From Bacteroidetes bacterium UBA1941 (GTDB lineage: Bacteria; Bacteroidota; Bacteroidia; Chitinophagales; LD1), in the NCBI GenBank assembly GCA_002336805.1, contig DDEZ01000012.1, positions 259,594 to 323,593 of the forward strand: a DNA stretch of 64,000 nucleotides, written 5' to 3'. The translations under genes were made by a program, and so were the position numbers. Below are positions 8,219 through 17,500 of this stretch, one piece after another (within the stretch, counting starts at the first letter, position 1; every line of letters begins with the position of its first letter). Below the pieces are notes generated by a model. The model saw only the letters and a program-made list of their open reading frames with translations. It was not told the DNA's origin and made no database searches.

Positions 8219-10036
8219 TTATTGAAATCTTTTGTAAAATTCATTTTTAGGATCAAGCTCTCTTGCTTTAAATAAATCGTCCTGAGCTTTTGCGTGTTCA
8301 CCAATGTGATCGTAACATAAATGCCTTCCGAAATAGGCCGCAGCATCATTTGGCTCAAATTGAATTGCCTTGTTGAAATCTTCAATACCTTTTATCCATT
8401 GCTTTTTAGTCCAAAATAATGTGCCCCTATCGACATATACTGTCCCACTTCTAGGATTTATATCTATGGATCGATCCAAATCGATCAAAGCCTTGTCATA
8501 TTCTTTCCTATTGAAATATAATACCCCTCTGTTACCATAGGCGTTTGCATTACCTGGATCAATTTTTAAAGCCATATCTAAATATTTTATGGTTTCATCT
8601 TGATTTCCATGATCAAAAAGATACATGCTGTATCTGATGTACACATCAGGATTTTTTGAACCTAATTTTATAGCTGTGCCCAAATCTTGAAAGTATTGAT
8701 ATCTGTTTCCAATCTGGTAATATAATTTTGACCGTGCCTCATACGACAATGGATTGAATGAATCAATTTGCTGTGCTTTATTAAAGTCTGATAATGCCTC
8801 ATCGAAGCGCCCAAGTTCCGATAAAAGCTTGCCTCGGTAAATATATGCATCTGTATATTGGGGATTGAGGTGCAACGCTATAGTATATTGTTCTAACGCG
8901 TTCTGATTCATACCTTTTTTATAGAACAAAATACCCTTTGATAAATGATTTGATGCTTGATCAGAATCCATTCTTTGTGATATATAATGCGGACTACCGA
9001 TATCCTGAATTGAAATCCGGTTAATGATTGAATCTCGCAAAATATAAGCAGTAGGGTTTTGAGGATTCATCTCAATTCCCTGATTGATTAATTCTAGGGC
9101 CAATGTTTGCTGACCAGAAAAACTAAGAACCCAAGCTTCTCTCTCGTATAACTTGATATCAGTTGGATTTAATTTAATAGCAATATCATAATTTTTTACA
9201 GCTGCTTGGAGACTATCCATTTCAGTATAAATAAGCGCTTTATTTGCGTACAGAAAGGACAGATAATCTTTAAGTTTAATTGCTGTGCTTATGGCTGAAA
9301 TGGCCTCTGCGCATTTTCCATCCTTTAATAACGCCAGACTTTTATTATTCCACGCAAGATAGTTGGATTCGCAGGAGTGAATCGACAGGTTATAATAATT
9401 AATTGCCTTTCCATATTCATGTAAGTCAAAAAAGCTGTTGCCAATGTTTAAATAGGCTGCTGACCGCGCTTCCAAATTGGTAATTTGATTAATCTTATTT
9501 TGTATAGCGAGAAGATCATCTTCGTGTAGAGATGAAGATGTTTTTAGCTCATTATATAAATCCCTCTCATGATTAGTCATTCTGAAGGAGTCTTCCTCCT
9601 CTCTGGTATAAGCTTGTATCTTGATGAAAGTATCCAGAGCTTCTTTAGGTATCTGTTGAATAGTCTGAACTAAGTACTTAGTAGTTTTATTTGATTCCCA
9701 ATATTGATAAACCGCGAACAGTAGTCCTATAAGCCCTAAAATCAGTCCCAGTATACCTATGTATCTGTCACTTTTTATTTTTTTCCAAAATTTTCTGGCT
9801 CGGCTTGGAAAAAAATCTAGCCCCAAACTATTAGAAATAATTTCAGCTCTTTCTGGATCATGTAGATATTCATCTCTGCATAATTCATCAATTAGCTCTT
9901 GCCGTTTTGCGGAAGTTGATATTTGAATGTCAGGATTTGCCTTCCGTAACAGAAATTTGAGTTGATCCTTTGTTAGCTTTCTAGTGCTAATCGAGTCTGC
10001 AATTCTTATTCTTAGTAATGCCTTATCATAGTTCAT
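8219..10036 (-). CDS. SAP-like/transmembrane/TPR protein of unknown function
   Basis: This 605-residue protein has three parts. Residues 1-75 are charged and helical, with the pattern LTKDQLKFLLRKANPD...KRQELIDELC, which resembles SAP/HeH-type helix-extended-helix nucleic-acid-binding folds. Residues about 93-112 (YIGILGLILGLIGLLFAVYQYW) are one membrane segment. The remainder is at least ten TPR units (AWNNKSLALLKDGKCAEAI, AYIYRGKLLSELGRFDEAL, AYGNRGVLYFNRKEYDKAL, AAYFGRHLCYDHIGEHAKA). There is no signal peptide. The gene is clearly richer in A+T than its neighbours and is flanked by T9SS cargo genes, so recent acquisition is likely. It may be a membrane-anchored scaffold that links a cytoplasmic recognition domain to TPRs; this is inference. 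Confidence 0.75.
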   Translation of the reverse strand: MNYDKALLRIRIADSISTRKLTKDQLKFLLRKANPDIQISTSAKRQELIDELCRDEYLHDPERAEIISNSLGLDFFPSRARKFWKKIKSDRYIGILGLILGLIGLLFAVYQYWESNKTTKYLVQTIQQIPKEALDTFIKIQAYTREEEDSFRMTNHERDLYNELKTSSSLHEDDLLAIQNKINQITNLEARSAAYLNIGNSFFDLHEYGKAINYYNLSIHSCESNYLAWNNKSLALLKDGKCAEAISAISTAIKLKDYLSFLYANKALIYTEMDSLQAAVKNYDIAIKLNPTDIKLYEREAWVLSFSGQQTLALELINQGIEMNPQNPTAYILRDSIINRISIQDIGSPHYISQRMDSDQASNHLSKGILFYKKGMNQNALEQYTIALHLNPQYTDAYIYRGKLLSELGRFDEALSDFNKAQQIDSFNPLSYEARSKLYYQIGNRYQYFQDLGTAIKLGSKNPDVYIRYSMYLFDHGNQDETIKYLDMALKIDPGNANAYGNRGVLYFNRKEYDKALIDLDRSIDINPRSGTVYVDRGTLFWTKKQWIKGIEDFNKAIQFEPNDAAAYFGRHLCYDHIGEHAKAQDDLFKARELDPKNEFYKRFQ

Positions 10037-10239
10037 GGTAGCTATAGAGTTCTTTGATTAAGCGCAAAAAAATTCTTGTGAAGTTAGCTACCTCTAAAAA
10101 TATAATTCCTTATGGAATAAGTACGATTGTTGTCGACCAAACTGTTCAATAGCTGCATCTTCTTTACCCAAACCTTTCCGCTCTTTCTTACTTTCCCGAA
10201 AAACCCTTTTCTTCATAGCCTTATAAAAACCCAAACTCA

Positions 10240-12237
10240 ATGAATCGTTTTGTACTTCTCCTCGCGGTCCTCTTTGCCACGGTGCATACCTATGCCTCCA
10301 ATAGCCCTGCCTATGAGCAGCGCCGCAGCGACTATATAGATACCTGCCTGGCACACTTTGACTATGATGCCCTGCCCATACAGGCCTATCGCGGCCTGCC
10401 ACTGGATACGGCGGGGATGAACTATATACTGGATCACATCCGTACAGATGGCGATGCTGACTTTCGCATCGTGCAGATGGTGCGCGTCCTGTTTCTCACG
10501 CAGGCTACACACCAGTATGACTCTGCCATCCTCTCCTCGGTCAACTCTGTGAAGTACTGGATCAACTATGGCGACTCGATACACGTATACTGGTCTGAGA
10601 ACCACATGGCCATGTGGATGGGCTCTGACTACCTGCTGCAGCAGAGCTACGGCCGCCCGGTAGATACCCTGGTGCGCAAGCGTGTACTCCACTACCTCCA
10701 GCTGAAAAACCAGTACGGCTTCTATGAGTTCAACAGCTCTGTATACCTGCCGTACTGCCTGAGTGGTATACTGAACCTGGCCGACTTTGCCACAGACCCG
10801 CAGATCAAGGCGCTGGCCATCTCTGCTGCGCAGAAACTGACCTCTGAGTACCTGCTGCGCCTGACCAATGACAAGGGGACCTTCTTCCCTACCGCCGGCC
10901 GAAACTACTATGGCAAATATGAGACGCCCTATGGGCAAAACCACAACAACCTCATCTGGCTCCTCACCGGCATGGGCCAGATGCCGGACAATGCGTCTCA
11001 CTGCGGCGCCTTCCTCGCTACCTCTGACCTGCCCGTAGATACAGTGAGCAACTCATGGACCCCGACCATAGATACAGTGTATCAAAACGGCCACTCGCTC
11101 AATGCGACCTATGCGCTCAATGCGAGCCAGGACACGATCGCCCGCATTGTATTTCGCTGGAGCGGTGGTGGCTACTTTCAGCCATCTGTGGTGCTCGGCT
11201 CGGCCTCTATGATAGGAGATAGCGGCATGTGGAATAACTATACCTTCCAGGCATTCCGCCAGCTATCAGGTGTGCCTGTATTCCTCTATCCGCAGCTGGC
11301 ACAGCAGCTGAATGTGATATCACTCAGCTCCCTGATCATGGATGCGCGCCTGGCTATCTACAAGCATCACTCTATCACACTCTCATCGGCTCAGGATTTC
11401 TTTAAGGGTAAGGTGGGATTTCAGCAGTGGCCGTGTGTGGCCAATGTGGGCACCACGGCAGTCTACACCGCCAGCGGCCCCGTCTATGCCAACTGGGAAG
11501 ACCACTCTGAAGACAATGCCAACTACCACCTGCCATACGTGCAGCAGCGGCACAATGTAGCCCTGCTCATGTACCGCCCCGAGCCTGTACCTGCCGTGAT
11601 ACCATATCACAATACAGATGTAGCCCTGCACTGGAATGTAGCAGACTTTGACCAGTCTCTCACAGACAGCCTGTGGTATGTAGGCCGCCAGGGCTCCAGC
11701 TATGCAGCAGCGCGCATGTACTGCATAGGACAGATAGACAGCCAGGCCGCCTGCCACTATACTACTGATGGCAGCAGCTATGTGATCGTAGTGGGAGACT
11801 CTGCCCTCTACGGTAGCTTCCAGAATTTTCAGACGCTGGTGCACAACTCACACTTCAGCGATAGCCGCTACTACGACTCTGTCAATCACCTCTCGGTATA
11901 CCAGGCGCAGATCACCTTTGATACGATCTCTATCAGCTATGCCTGGGGCATAGACAGCACAGCGCCAAACGGTATCCATGATATGACTGCCAATGCCGCC
12001 CTGCGCGTCTATCCTAACCCCACATCAGACCAGGTCACCGTGACCCTGGCAGAGAATGCGACCACAGCCACACTACAGGTCACCGACCTCATGGGCCGCG
12101 TGGTATATACCTATGATGGTACGCTGACCACCGGCACGAGCCTCCATATAGATACCCGCGCATGGCCACAGGGCATGTACCTGCTCACGGGAGATAGCCC
12201 ATCAGGGCGCTACGCGCAGAAGCTGGTGAAAGAGTAG
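10240..12237 (+). CDS. large secreted protein with T9SS sorting domain, helical enzyme-like core of unknown function
   Basis: Residues 1-19 are a signal peptide (MNRFVLLLAVLFATVHTYA). Residues about 25-330 are helix-rich with WSENHMAMWMGSDYLLQQ (N121, H122), FYEFNSSVYLPYCLSGIL and YGQNHNNLIWLLTG. An alpha/alpha-toroid with paired NH motifs like this is seen in some polysaccharide lyases and glycosidases, but I cannot name the family. Residues 350-580 are beta-rich, like the C-terminal beta-sandwich of such enzymes. The last 80 residues are a type A sorting domain (RVYPNPTSDQVTVTL ... GMYLLTGDSPSGRYAQKLVKE). Export by T9SS is well supported; a carbohydrate-active role is a guess. It stands alone between two minus-strand genes. 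Confidence 0.85.
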   Translation: MNRFVLLLAVLFATVHTYASNSPAYEQRRSDYIDTCLAHFDYDALPIQAYRGLPLDTAGMNYILDHIRTDGDADFRIVQMVRVLFLTQATHQYDSAILSSVNSVKYWINYGDSIHVYWSENHMAMWMGSDYLLQQSYGRPVDTLVRKRVLHYLQLKNQYGFYEFNSSVYLPYCLSGILNLADFATDPQIKALAISAAQKLTSEYLLRLTNDKGTFFPTAGRNYYGKYETPYGQNHNNLIWLLTGMGQMPDNASHCGAFLATSDLPVDTVSNSWTPTIDTVYQNGHSLNATYALNASQDTIARIVFRWSGGGYFQPSVVLGSASMIGDSGMWNNYTFQAFRQLSGVPVFLYPQLAQQLNVISLSSLIMDARLAIYKHHSITLSSAQDFFKGKVGFQQWPCVANVGTTAVYTASGPVYANWEDHSEDNANYHLPYVQQRHNVALLMYRPEPVPAVIPYHNTDVALHWNVADFDQSLTDSLWYVGRQGSSYAAARMYCIGQIDSQAACHYTTDGSSYVIVVGDSALYGSFQNFQTLVHNSHFSDSRYYDSVNHLSVYQAQITFDTISISYAWGIDSTAPNGIHDMTANAALRVYPNPTSDQVTVTLAENATTATLQVTDLMGRVVYTYDGTLTTGTSLHIDTRAWPQGMYLLTGDSPSGRYAQKLVKE

Positions 12238-12305
12238 GGAGACCGGTAGCTGCGTCACACAGCCGGTATACCGGTATTGATACATGACAGTCTGGTACCT
12301 GAGTT

Positions 12306-12857
12306 TTAGCTGAGCTCGCTGAGGCGGGTCAGCTTGTAGTCTACGAGGAGGCTCTCTACGGCGTCACTGTGTTCCTTGTCAGTGATCATGGCCGTGTACA
12401 TGCCCGCATTCCTGCCAAACTGCATGTCTGAGATCGAGTCTCCTACTATCAGTGCCTTGGCAAAGTCTATCTCAGGAAAGTCCTGCTGTGCCTGCAGTGC
12501 CATGCCGATACGTGGCTTGCGGATACCCTCAGTGTCATTGTCTGCCATCACAGTAGCGGCATAGATGGAGTCTATGCGGCCGCCGGCTGCTTCTATCTCA
12601 CTGAGCATATTGAGATGGATATTCCGCAGGGTATCTTCGGTCATCTTGCCTTTGGCCACGCCCTGCTGATTGGTCACTACGATCACCTTGCCAAAGACCT
12701 GAGACAGGCGCACGATCGCATCTATAGCTCCCTCCAGAAAGAAGAACTCATCCCAGGTCTTGACGTAGTCCTTTGGGTAATGCAGATTGATCACGCCATC
12801 CCTATCCAGGAAGAGTGTCCAGGTCTTGTCTACTTTGAGTGTACGGAGTATGCTCAC
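12306..12857 (-). CDS. HAD superfamily phosphatase, GmhB/HisB-N-like
   Basis: The 183-residue protein has HAD motif I LFLDRDGVIN (D18, D20), motif II VVTNQQGVAKG, a motif III Lys in GIRKPRIGM, and motif IV GDSISDMQFGRNAG. The DRDGVIN start and the total length match the HAD-IIIA group of histidinol-phosphate phosphatase and D-glycero-D-manno-heptose-1,7-bisphosphate phosphatase. The structural zinc loop of typical GmhB needs several cysteines, and this protein has none, so its substrate may differ. A heptosyltransferase-like gene (48022) in the same window makes a heptose role thinkable but not shown. It probably acts in the cytoplasm. Confidence 0.8.
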   Translation of the reverse strand: MSILRTLKVDKTWTLFLDRDGVINLHYPKDYVKTWDEFFFLEGAIDAIVRLSQVFGKVIVVTNQQGVAKGKMTEDTLRNIHLNMLSEIEAAGGRIDSIYAATVMADNDTEGIRKPRIGMALQAQQDFPEIDFAKALIVGDSISDMQFGRNAGMYTAMITDKEHSDAVESLLVDYKLTRLSELS

Positions 12858-12915
12858 GGGTGCAATAATAGGAAAATAGTAATAGGTGATAAGTTGTAGG
12901 TTTTAACTACTGGCA

Positions 12916-14334
12916 CTATCCGGTCAATTGATTGAGTTTCTCCATGATCCAGCCACGGTCGGCCATATTAGGGGTAGCCTCTATTTCTTTGCGCAGCTGC
13001 GCCATAGCTTTCTTGTCTTTCACATCACAGCGGTATAGCTTCATCACATAGCGGGCAAAGTTGCCATAGTTCAGCTGGTTCATCTCAGAGATCAGCTTCT
13101 TTCTGCGGAGTAGTATGCGGAAGCTCTCCTTCAGAGATTGCAGTGACTGGTACTCATCCAGCTCATAGTAGGTCTTCATGAGCGTGGTCTTGGAGTCCAG
13201 CAGGTAGAAGATATCGCTATACTCCACATTCTGCAGCAGGCGTAGTACGCGGTCGTACTGCTGGGTAGCAAAGTAATAGCGGGCACGGTTGAAGGTATAC
13301 GCATTATCCCGCTCCGCCTTAGTGATCTTGAGGCGATAGTCCTCTATGAACTGCTCGGTCCATTTGTAGTCCTTATTGCGCAGGCCTATGGTCACGATGT
13401 TTTTGAAATCCCACGGAGAGAGCTCGCCACGGGTCAGGATGATACTATGGGCCAGTGCCTGCTGGTACAGCTCGAGTATCTGGCGGAGGTAGTTGCCGCT
13501 GCCATAGTTGATCCGGTTGATACAATAGTTGATAGCAAAGGCATAGAGGTCCTTTTGCACTTCTGTATCAAAGGTGGTGATATGCGTGAACAGGATATGC
13601 CTCAGCGCCTCAAAGTGAGCCTCAACCTCAGGCTCTATGAGCGACATGACGATATAGTAATATGCCCGCAGCAGTGGCACGCCATCATAGCGTGCATCGC
13701 GGCAGTGTGTGAGCACCTCATGTATGAGGGCCACCTCACCCTCCAGTGAGAGGAAAGCCTGATAGTGCAGCATGGCGGCGCAGAAACGCAGCTTGGTGAT
13801 CAGGTAGAAGGTATCCAGCGCAGCCATGGTCTCCAGCAGGTTCTTGTCGGTACTGCGCTCCTGCTTGCTCTCCAGGTAGTCGTGGTGCAGCAGCTCCATG
13901 CGAAAGGTCTGCAGGTAGTACTCACCCGAGCGCTGGGGCTGCTGCTCGTGTGTCCTGCGCACATACTGATACATGTCCTCAAAGTAGCGCCCGAGTTGCC
14001 TTTCATTCATCATCTCCAGGATATCCATCTGCTCACGCACGGGCTGGCTGTAGTACTTCTCCAGCGCGAGGAAGCCCTCTATGCGGCGGGCAAAATTGGT
14101 GAATAACCGGGCGTAGTCCTGATTGGTAAATTTCTTTTGAGGGAATAGTTTACGGGATAGCTGCTCACGTGTGAGGTCCTTTGCCTCTCCACGGATAACC
14201 GGGTAGATCAGGTCAAACAGGCGTATAAAAGATTCATCCTCATTGTGTAGCGGAGAGCAGAGGTATCGCCGCAGCCGTTTCAGCTCATAAACTGAGAGCG
14301 ACTGCATCAGGCGAAAAAATTTGGTATCCTGCAC
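12916..14334 (-). CDS. conserved helical protein of unknown function
   Basis: The 472-residue protein begins MQDTKFFRLMQSLSVYELKRL and is predicted to be almost all helical, rich in Tyr, Arg and Leu, without signal peptide or membrane segment. The repeated helix pairs (AFAINYCINRINYGSGNYLRQ, ARYYFATQQYDRVLRLLQN, TLMKTYYELDEYQSLQSL) suggest a TPR-like superhelix. I recognise it only as a type of protein common in Bacteroidota without a known role. It ends 58 bases upstream (in its own direction) of the HAD phosphatase start, so the two may be cotranscribed. It is divergent from the NHL-repeat gene. Confidence 0.8.
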   Translation of the reverse strand: MQDTKFFRLMQSLSVYELKRLRRYLCSPLHNEDESFIRLFDLIYPVIRGEAKDLTREQLSRKLFPQKKFTNQDYARLFTNFARRIEGFLALEKYYSQPVREQMDILEMMNERQLGRYFEDMYQYVRRTHEQQPQRSGEYYLQTFRMELLHHDYLESKQERSTDKNLLETMAALDTFYLITKLRFCAAMLHYQAFLSLEGEVALIHEVLTHCRDARYDGVPLLRAYYYIVMSLIEPEVEAHFEALRHILFTHITTFDTEVQKDLYAFAINYCINRINYGSGNYLRQILELYQQALAHSIILTRGELSPWDFKNIVTIGLRNKDYKWTEQFIEDYRLKITKAERDNAYTFNRARYYFATQQYDRVLRLLQNVEYSDIFYLLDSKTTLMKTYYELDEYQSLQSLKESFRILLRRKKLISEMNQLNYGNFARYVMKLYRCDVKDKKAMAQLRKEIEATPNMADRGWIMEKLNQLTG

Positions 14335-14417
14335 TTGTTAAATAATTTATGCCGGATAAATATACCTATTCATGACGTTATATAGAGGTATAATTACGCC
14401 CCTATTTTAAATTCACA

Positions 14418-14476
14418 ATGGATAAAGGCTGTAAACTGTACTTTTTTAGCTACCCACCACTTTGTTTATTTGTATC
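14418..14476 (+). promoter_or_regulatory. promoter region of the NHL-repeat gene, matched at 19384-19442
   Basis: GGATAAAGGC at 14420 and TGTTTATTTGTA at 14463 recur at 19386 and 19429 with exactly the same 43-base offset; GTACTT is also shared. TTTATTTG resembles the Bacteroidota -7 element (TAnnTTTG). The conserved upstream half suggests a shared activator site rather than only a core promoter. Confidence 0.5.
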
Positions 14477-14526
14477 GTCTTAAGAATGTCAAAACGAGAA
14501 AAGGCTAACTTCAAAACCTCAGACAC

Positions 14527-17500
14527 ATGAAACTCAGCATACTAACGAACAAGATGAAGACAATAATCGCCGCCCTGATCGTAGCTTGCGGCCTGCTATT
14601 GACACCCGGCACTGCTATGGCTGTGTGCAATGTCACCCTAACAGACAGTTTATCCTATGGATATGGCTGTGGCAACCCCAATGCTACGGTTTATCTGCGG
14701 GCCGCCGGAGGCAGCACACCGTACCAGTTCAAAAGAGGCGTCAACAGCGCGTGGAGTGGTTTTGTCTATCAGACCTCCAGCTATGGGTTTCATTATTCCT
14801 TTACCGCCTCACCGGCGGGACTGGATACTTTTTACGTGCAGGATACTCTGGGCTGCACACAGATGCTGATAGAGAACAATACGGTAAACCGATTGAACCT
14901 ACTGCTAACATATACCAATCCATCAGGCAATTCATATCTCATTACAGCATCTACGAATGGTGCCCAGCAATATTCATGGTACGATGTAAACAGTAACTTT
15001 AGCCAAAATACATCGACTGATACCATACGAGTACTACTATCGCCCGGCTTTCACAATATTGTCTGTCTGGTATACAACTTTACCACGGGCTGCACGGACA
15101 AGGACTCTGTACAAATCACTGTGCCTGGCTACGCCGGAGACGATCAATTCCTTTGCCACACGGATTCTACCCTATTATCAGCCACAGGGACTGGCACCTG
15201 GACTGCATGGCCAGGCAATCCTACAGCTGTCACTATTACCTCTCCATCTGCTGCCTCTACACGCGTGCACGGCCTGTCAGGCGCCGGCCAATACCGTTTT
15301 ATCTGGACTACCAGCAGCACCTCTGATACGGTATCTGTATTTGCGGCACAAGCCCTAAACATCACACTCTCCCAATCCGGCTCACTTTGTGCCGGTAGTG
15401 ACTCGCTATTCGCTGCCGGGGCATCCGGATATAGTGTATTCTGGTATCGCAATGGTTTCTATGTAACAACAATGCTCGGAGGTGGACTGCCGGTCAGTAC
15501 TCCTGGCAGATATGCCGCAGTCGTCTATCGCAATGGCTGTATAGACAGTACGAGTATCAGTATAGCGAGCTGTCCGGGCACACAGTACACCAATCTCTCC
15601 GCCACTATCTGCCAGGGCAATGCCTACACCTTTGCCGGGCAGTCCCTGACTGCAGCAGGCACCTATCGTGATACGCTGAATGCCTCTACCGGATACGATA
15701 GTATCGTGACCCTCACCCTGACTGTCAATCCGTCCCTCAGTCTCAGCATCACTCAGTCCGGCAATGTATGCACAGGCAATGACACCCTGACGGTGTCTGG
15801 CGCCTCCGGCAATATGGTGACATGGATCAGAAATGGCACGATAGTAAGTACCGGTGCCAGCTACGCTGCCTATACAGTGGCTGGTGGCAATGGCAGCGGC
15901 TCTACGTTGAATAAATTTAATGTGCCATATGGTGTCTCTACAGATGCTGCGGGCAATGTATACGTACTGGATCAGACAAATAACCGTGTGGTCAAATTTC
16001 CGGCGTCCAGTACCTCAGCTACCTATGGCGTGGTAGCCGCAGGCGGCAATGGTAGTGGCAGCGGGCTCAACCAGCTGAACCAGGCATACGGCCTCACACT
16101 GGATGCCAATGGCAATATATACATCTCAGACTCATACAATCACCGTATCATCAGGTTTGCGGCAGGCAGCACATCTGCCAGCAGCGGTACGGTGGTAGCA
16201 GGTGGCAATGGCCAGGGCAGCGGCGCTACACAGCTCAGCATCCCTACAGACGTAGCCTTTGATGCCTCCGGCAATATGTATGTCAGCGATTTTGGCAATC
16301 ACCGCATACAGAAATTTCCGGCGGGCAGCACCTCTGCTACCAGCGGCACCACAGTAGCCGGTGGCAATGGACAGGGCAACGGCGCCACACAGCTCAATGA
16401 TCCTATAGGCGTATATATCGATGGCAGCAATAATCTCTATGTAGCGGACCAGCACAACCATCGTATACAGAAATTTCCGGCGGGTAGTACCTCTGCTACC
16501 AGCGGCACTACTGTAGCGGGCGGCAATGGCTCGGGCTCCGGGGCAACGCAGCTCTACTATCCTAATGATGTAGTGACAGATGCTGCAGGCGCTATGTATG
16601 TATGCGACTATCAGAATAGCCGTATACAGAAGTTCCCGGCTGGCAGCAGCTCTGCTACGAGCGCTACGACCATAGCGGGTGGGACGGGCAGTGGCGCAAC
16701 ACAGTTTCAGCGCTGCAGCAGGTTTCACACGGATAGCTATGGCAATATGTATGTATCTGACGAGGGCAATAACCGCATACAGAAACTGCAGATCAGCACG
16801 CCCGCCTCTCCTACCTATATCGCTACCACGGCAGGCATCTATCAGGCCGTAGCGAGCAATAGCTCCGGCTGCTCTGATACCGCTACGGTAAACCTGACCT
16901 GCATCACTACAGTTTACAGCAATGTGTCTGCCAGTATCTGCCAGGGCGGTGTATACAGCTTCGCAGGCAGCAGCCTGACCACTGCGGGCATCTATAGCGA
17001 TACACTGATCGCCGTGACCGGCGCAGATAGCATAGTGACACTCACACTGACCGTAAATGCTGTACCAGCTATCGCCATCACGCAGTCCGGCAGCATCTGT
17101 GCTGCGAGCGGAGATACCCTGCGGGTGACAGGAGGTGCGAGCTCATCCATCACCTGGATAGGCAATGGCACACCGATAGCCGGCGGGTCCAGCTTTAGCA
17201 CCTATACTGTAGCCGGTGGCAATGGATCGGGATCAGCAGCCACACAGTTTAAAACACCATATGGTGTACAGACGGATGGCGCCGGCAATATCTATGTACT
17301 GGACCAGGGCAATGACCGTGTGCAGAAATTCCCTCCAAACAGCACCTCGCTGACCGGTGGTACGACTGTAGCCGGTGGCAATGGCCGGGGCAGCGCACTC
17401 AACCAGTTTAACCGTGCCTATGGCCTCTATGTGGATGCCGCAGGCAATATATGGGTAGCTGACAGCTACAATCATCGTGTACTGAAATTTGCCGCAGGCA

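Noticed and set aside
8185..8385. Short minus-strand frame at the end of the TPR gene
   Set aside because: It overlaps the TPR-coding frame, which has clear repeats in this part; the product has no features.
16132..16728. Minus-strand frames opposite the NHL propellers
   Set aside because: They recur in both copies only because the NHL codons recur; products look like random low-complexity chains.
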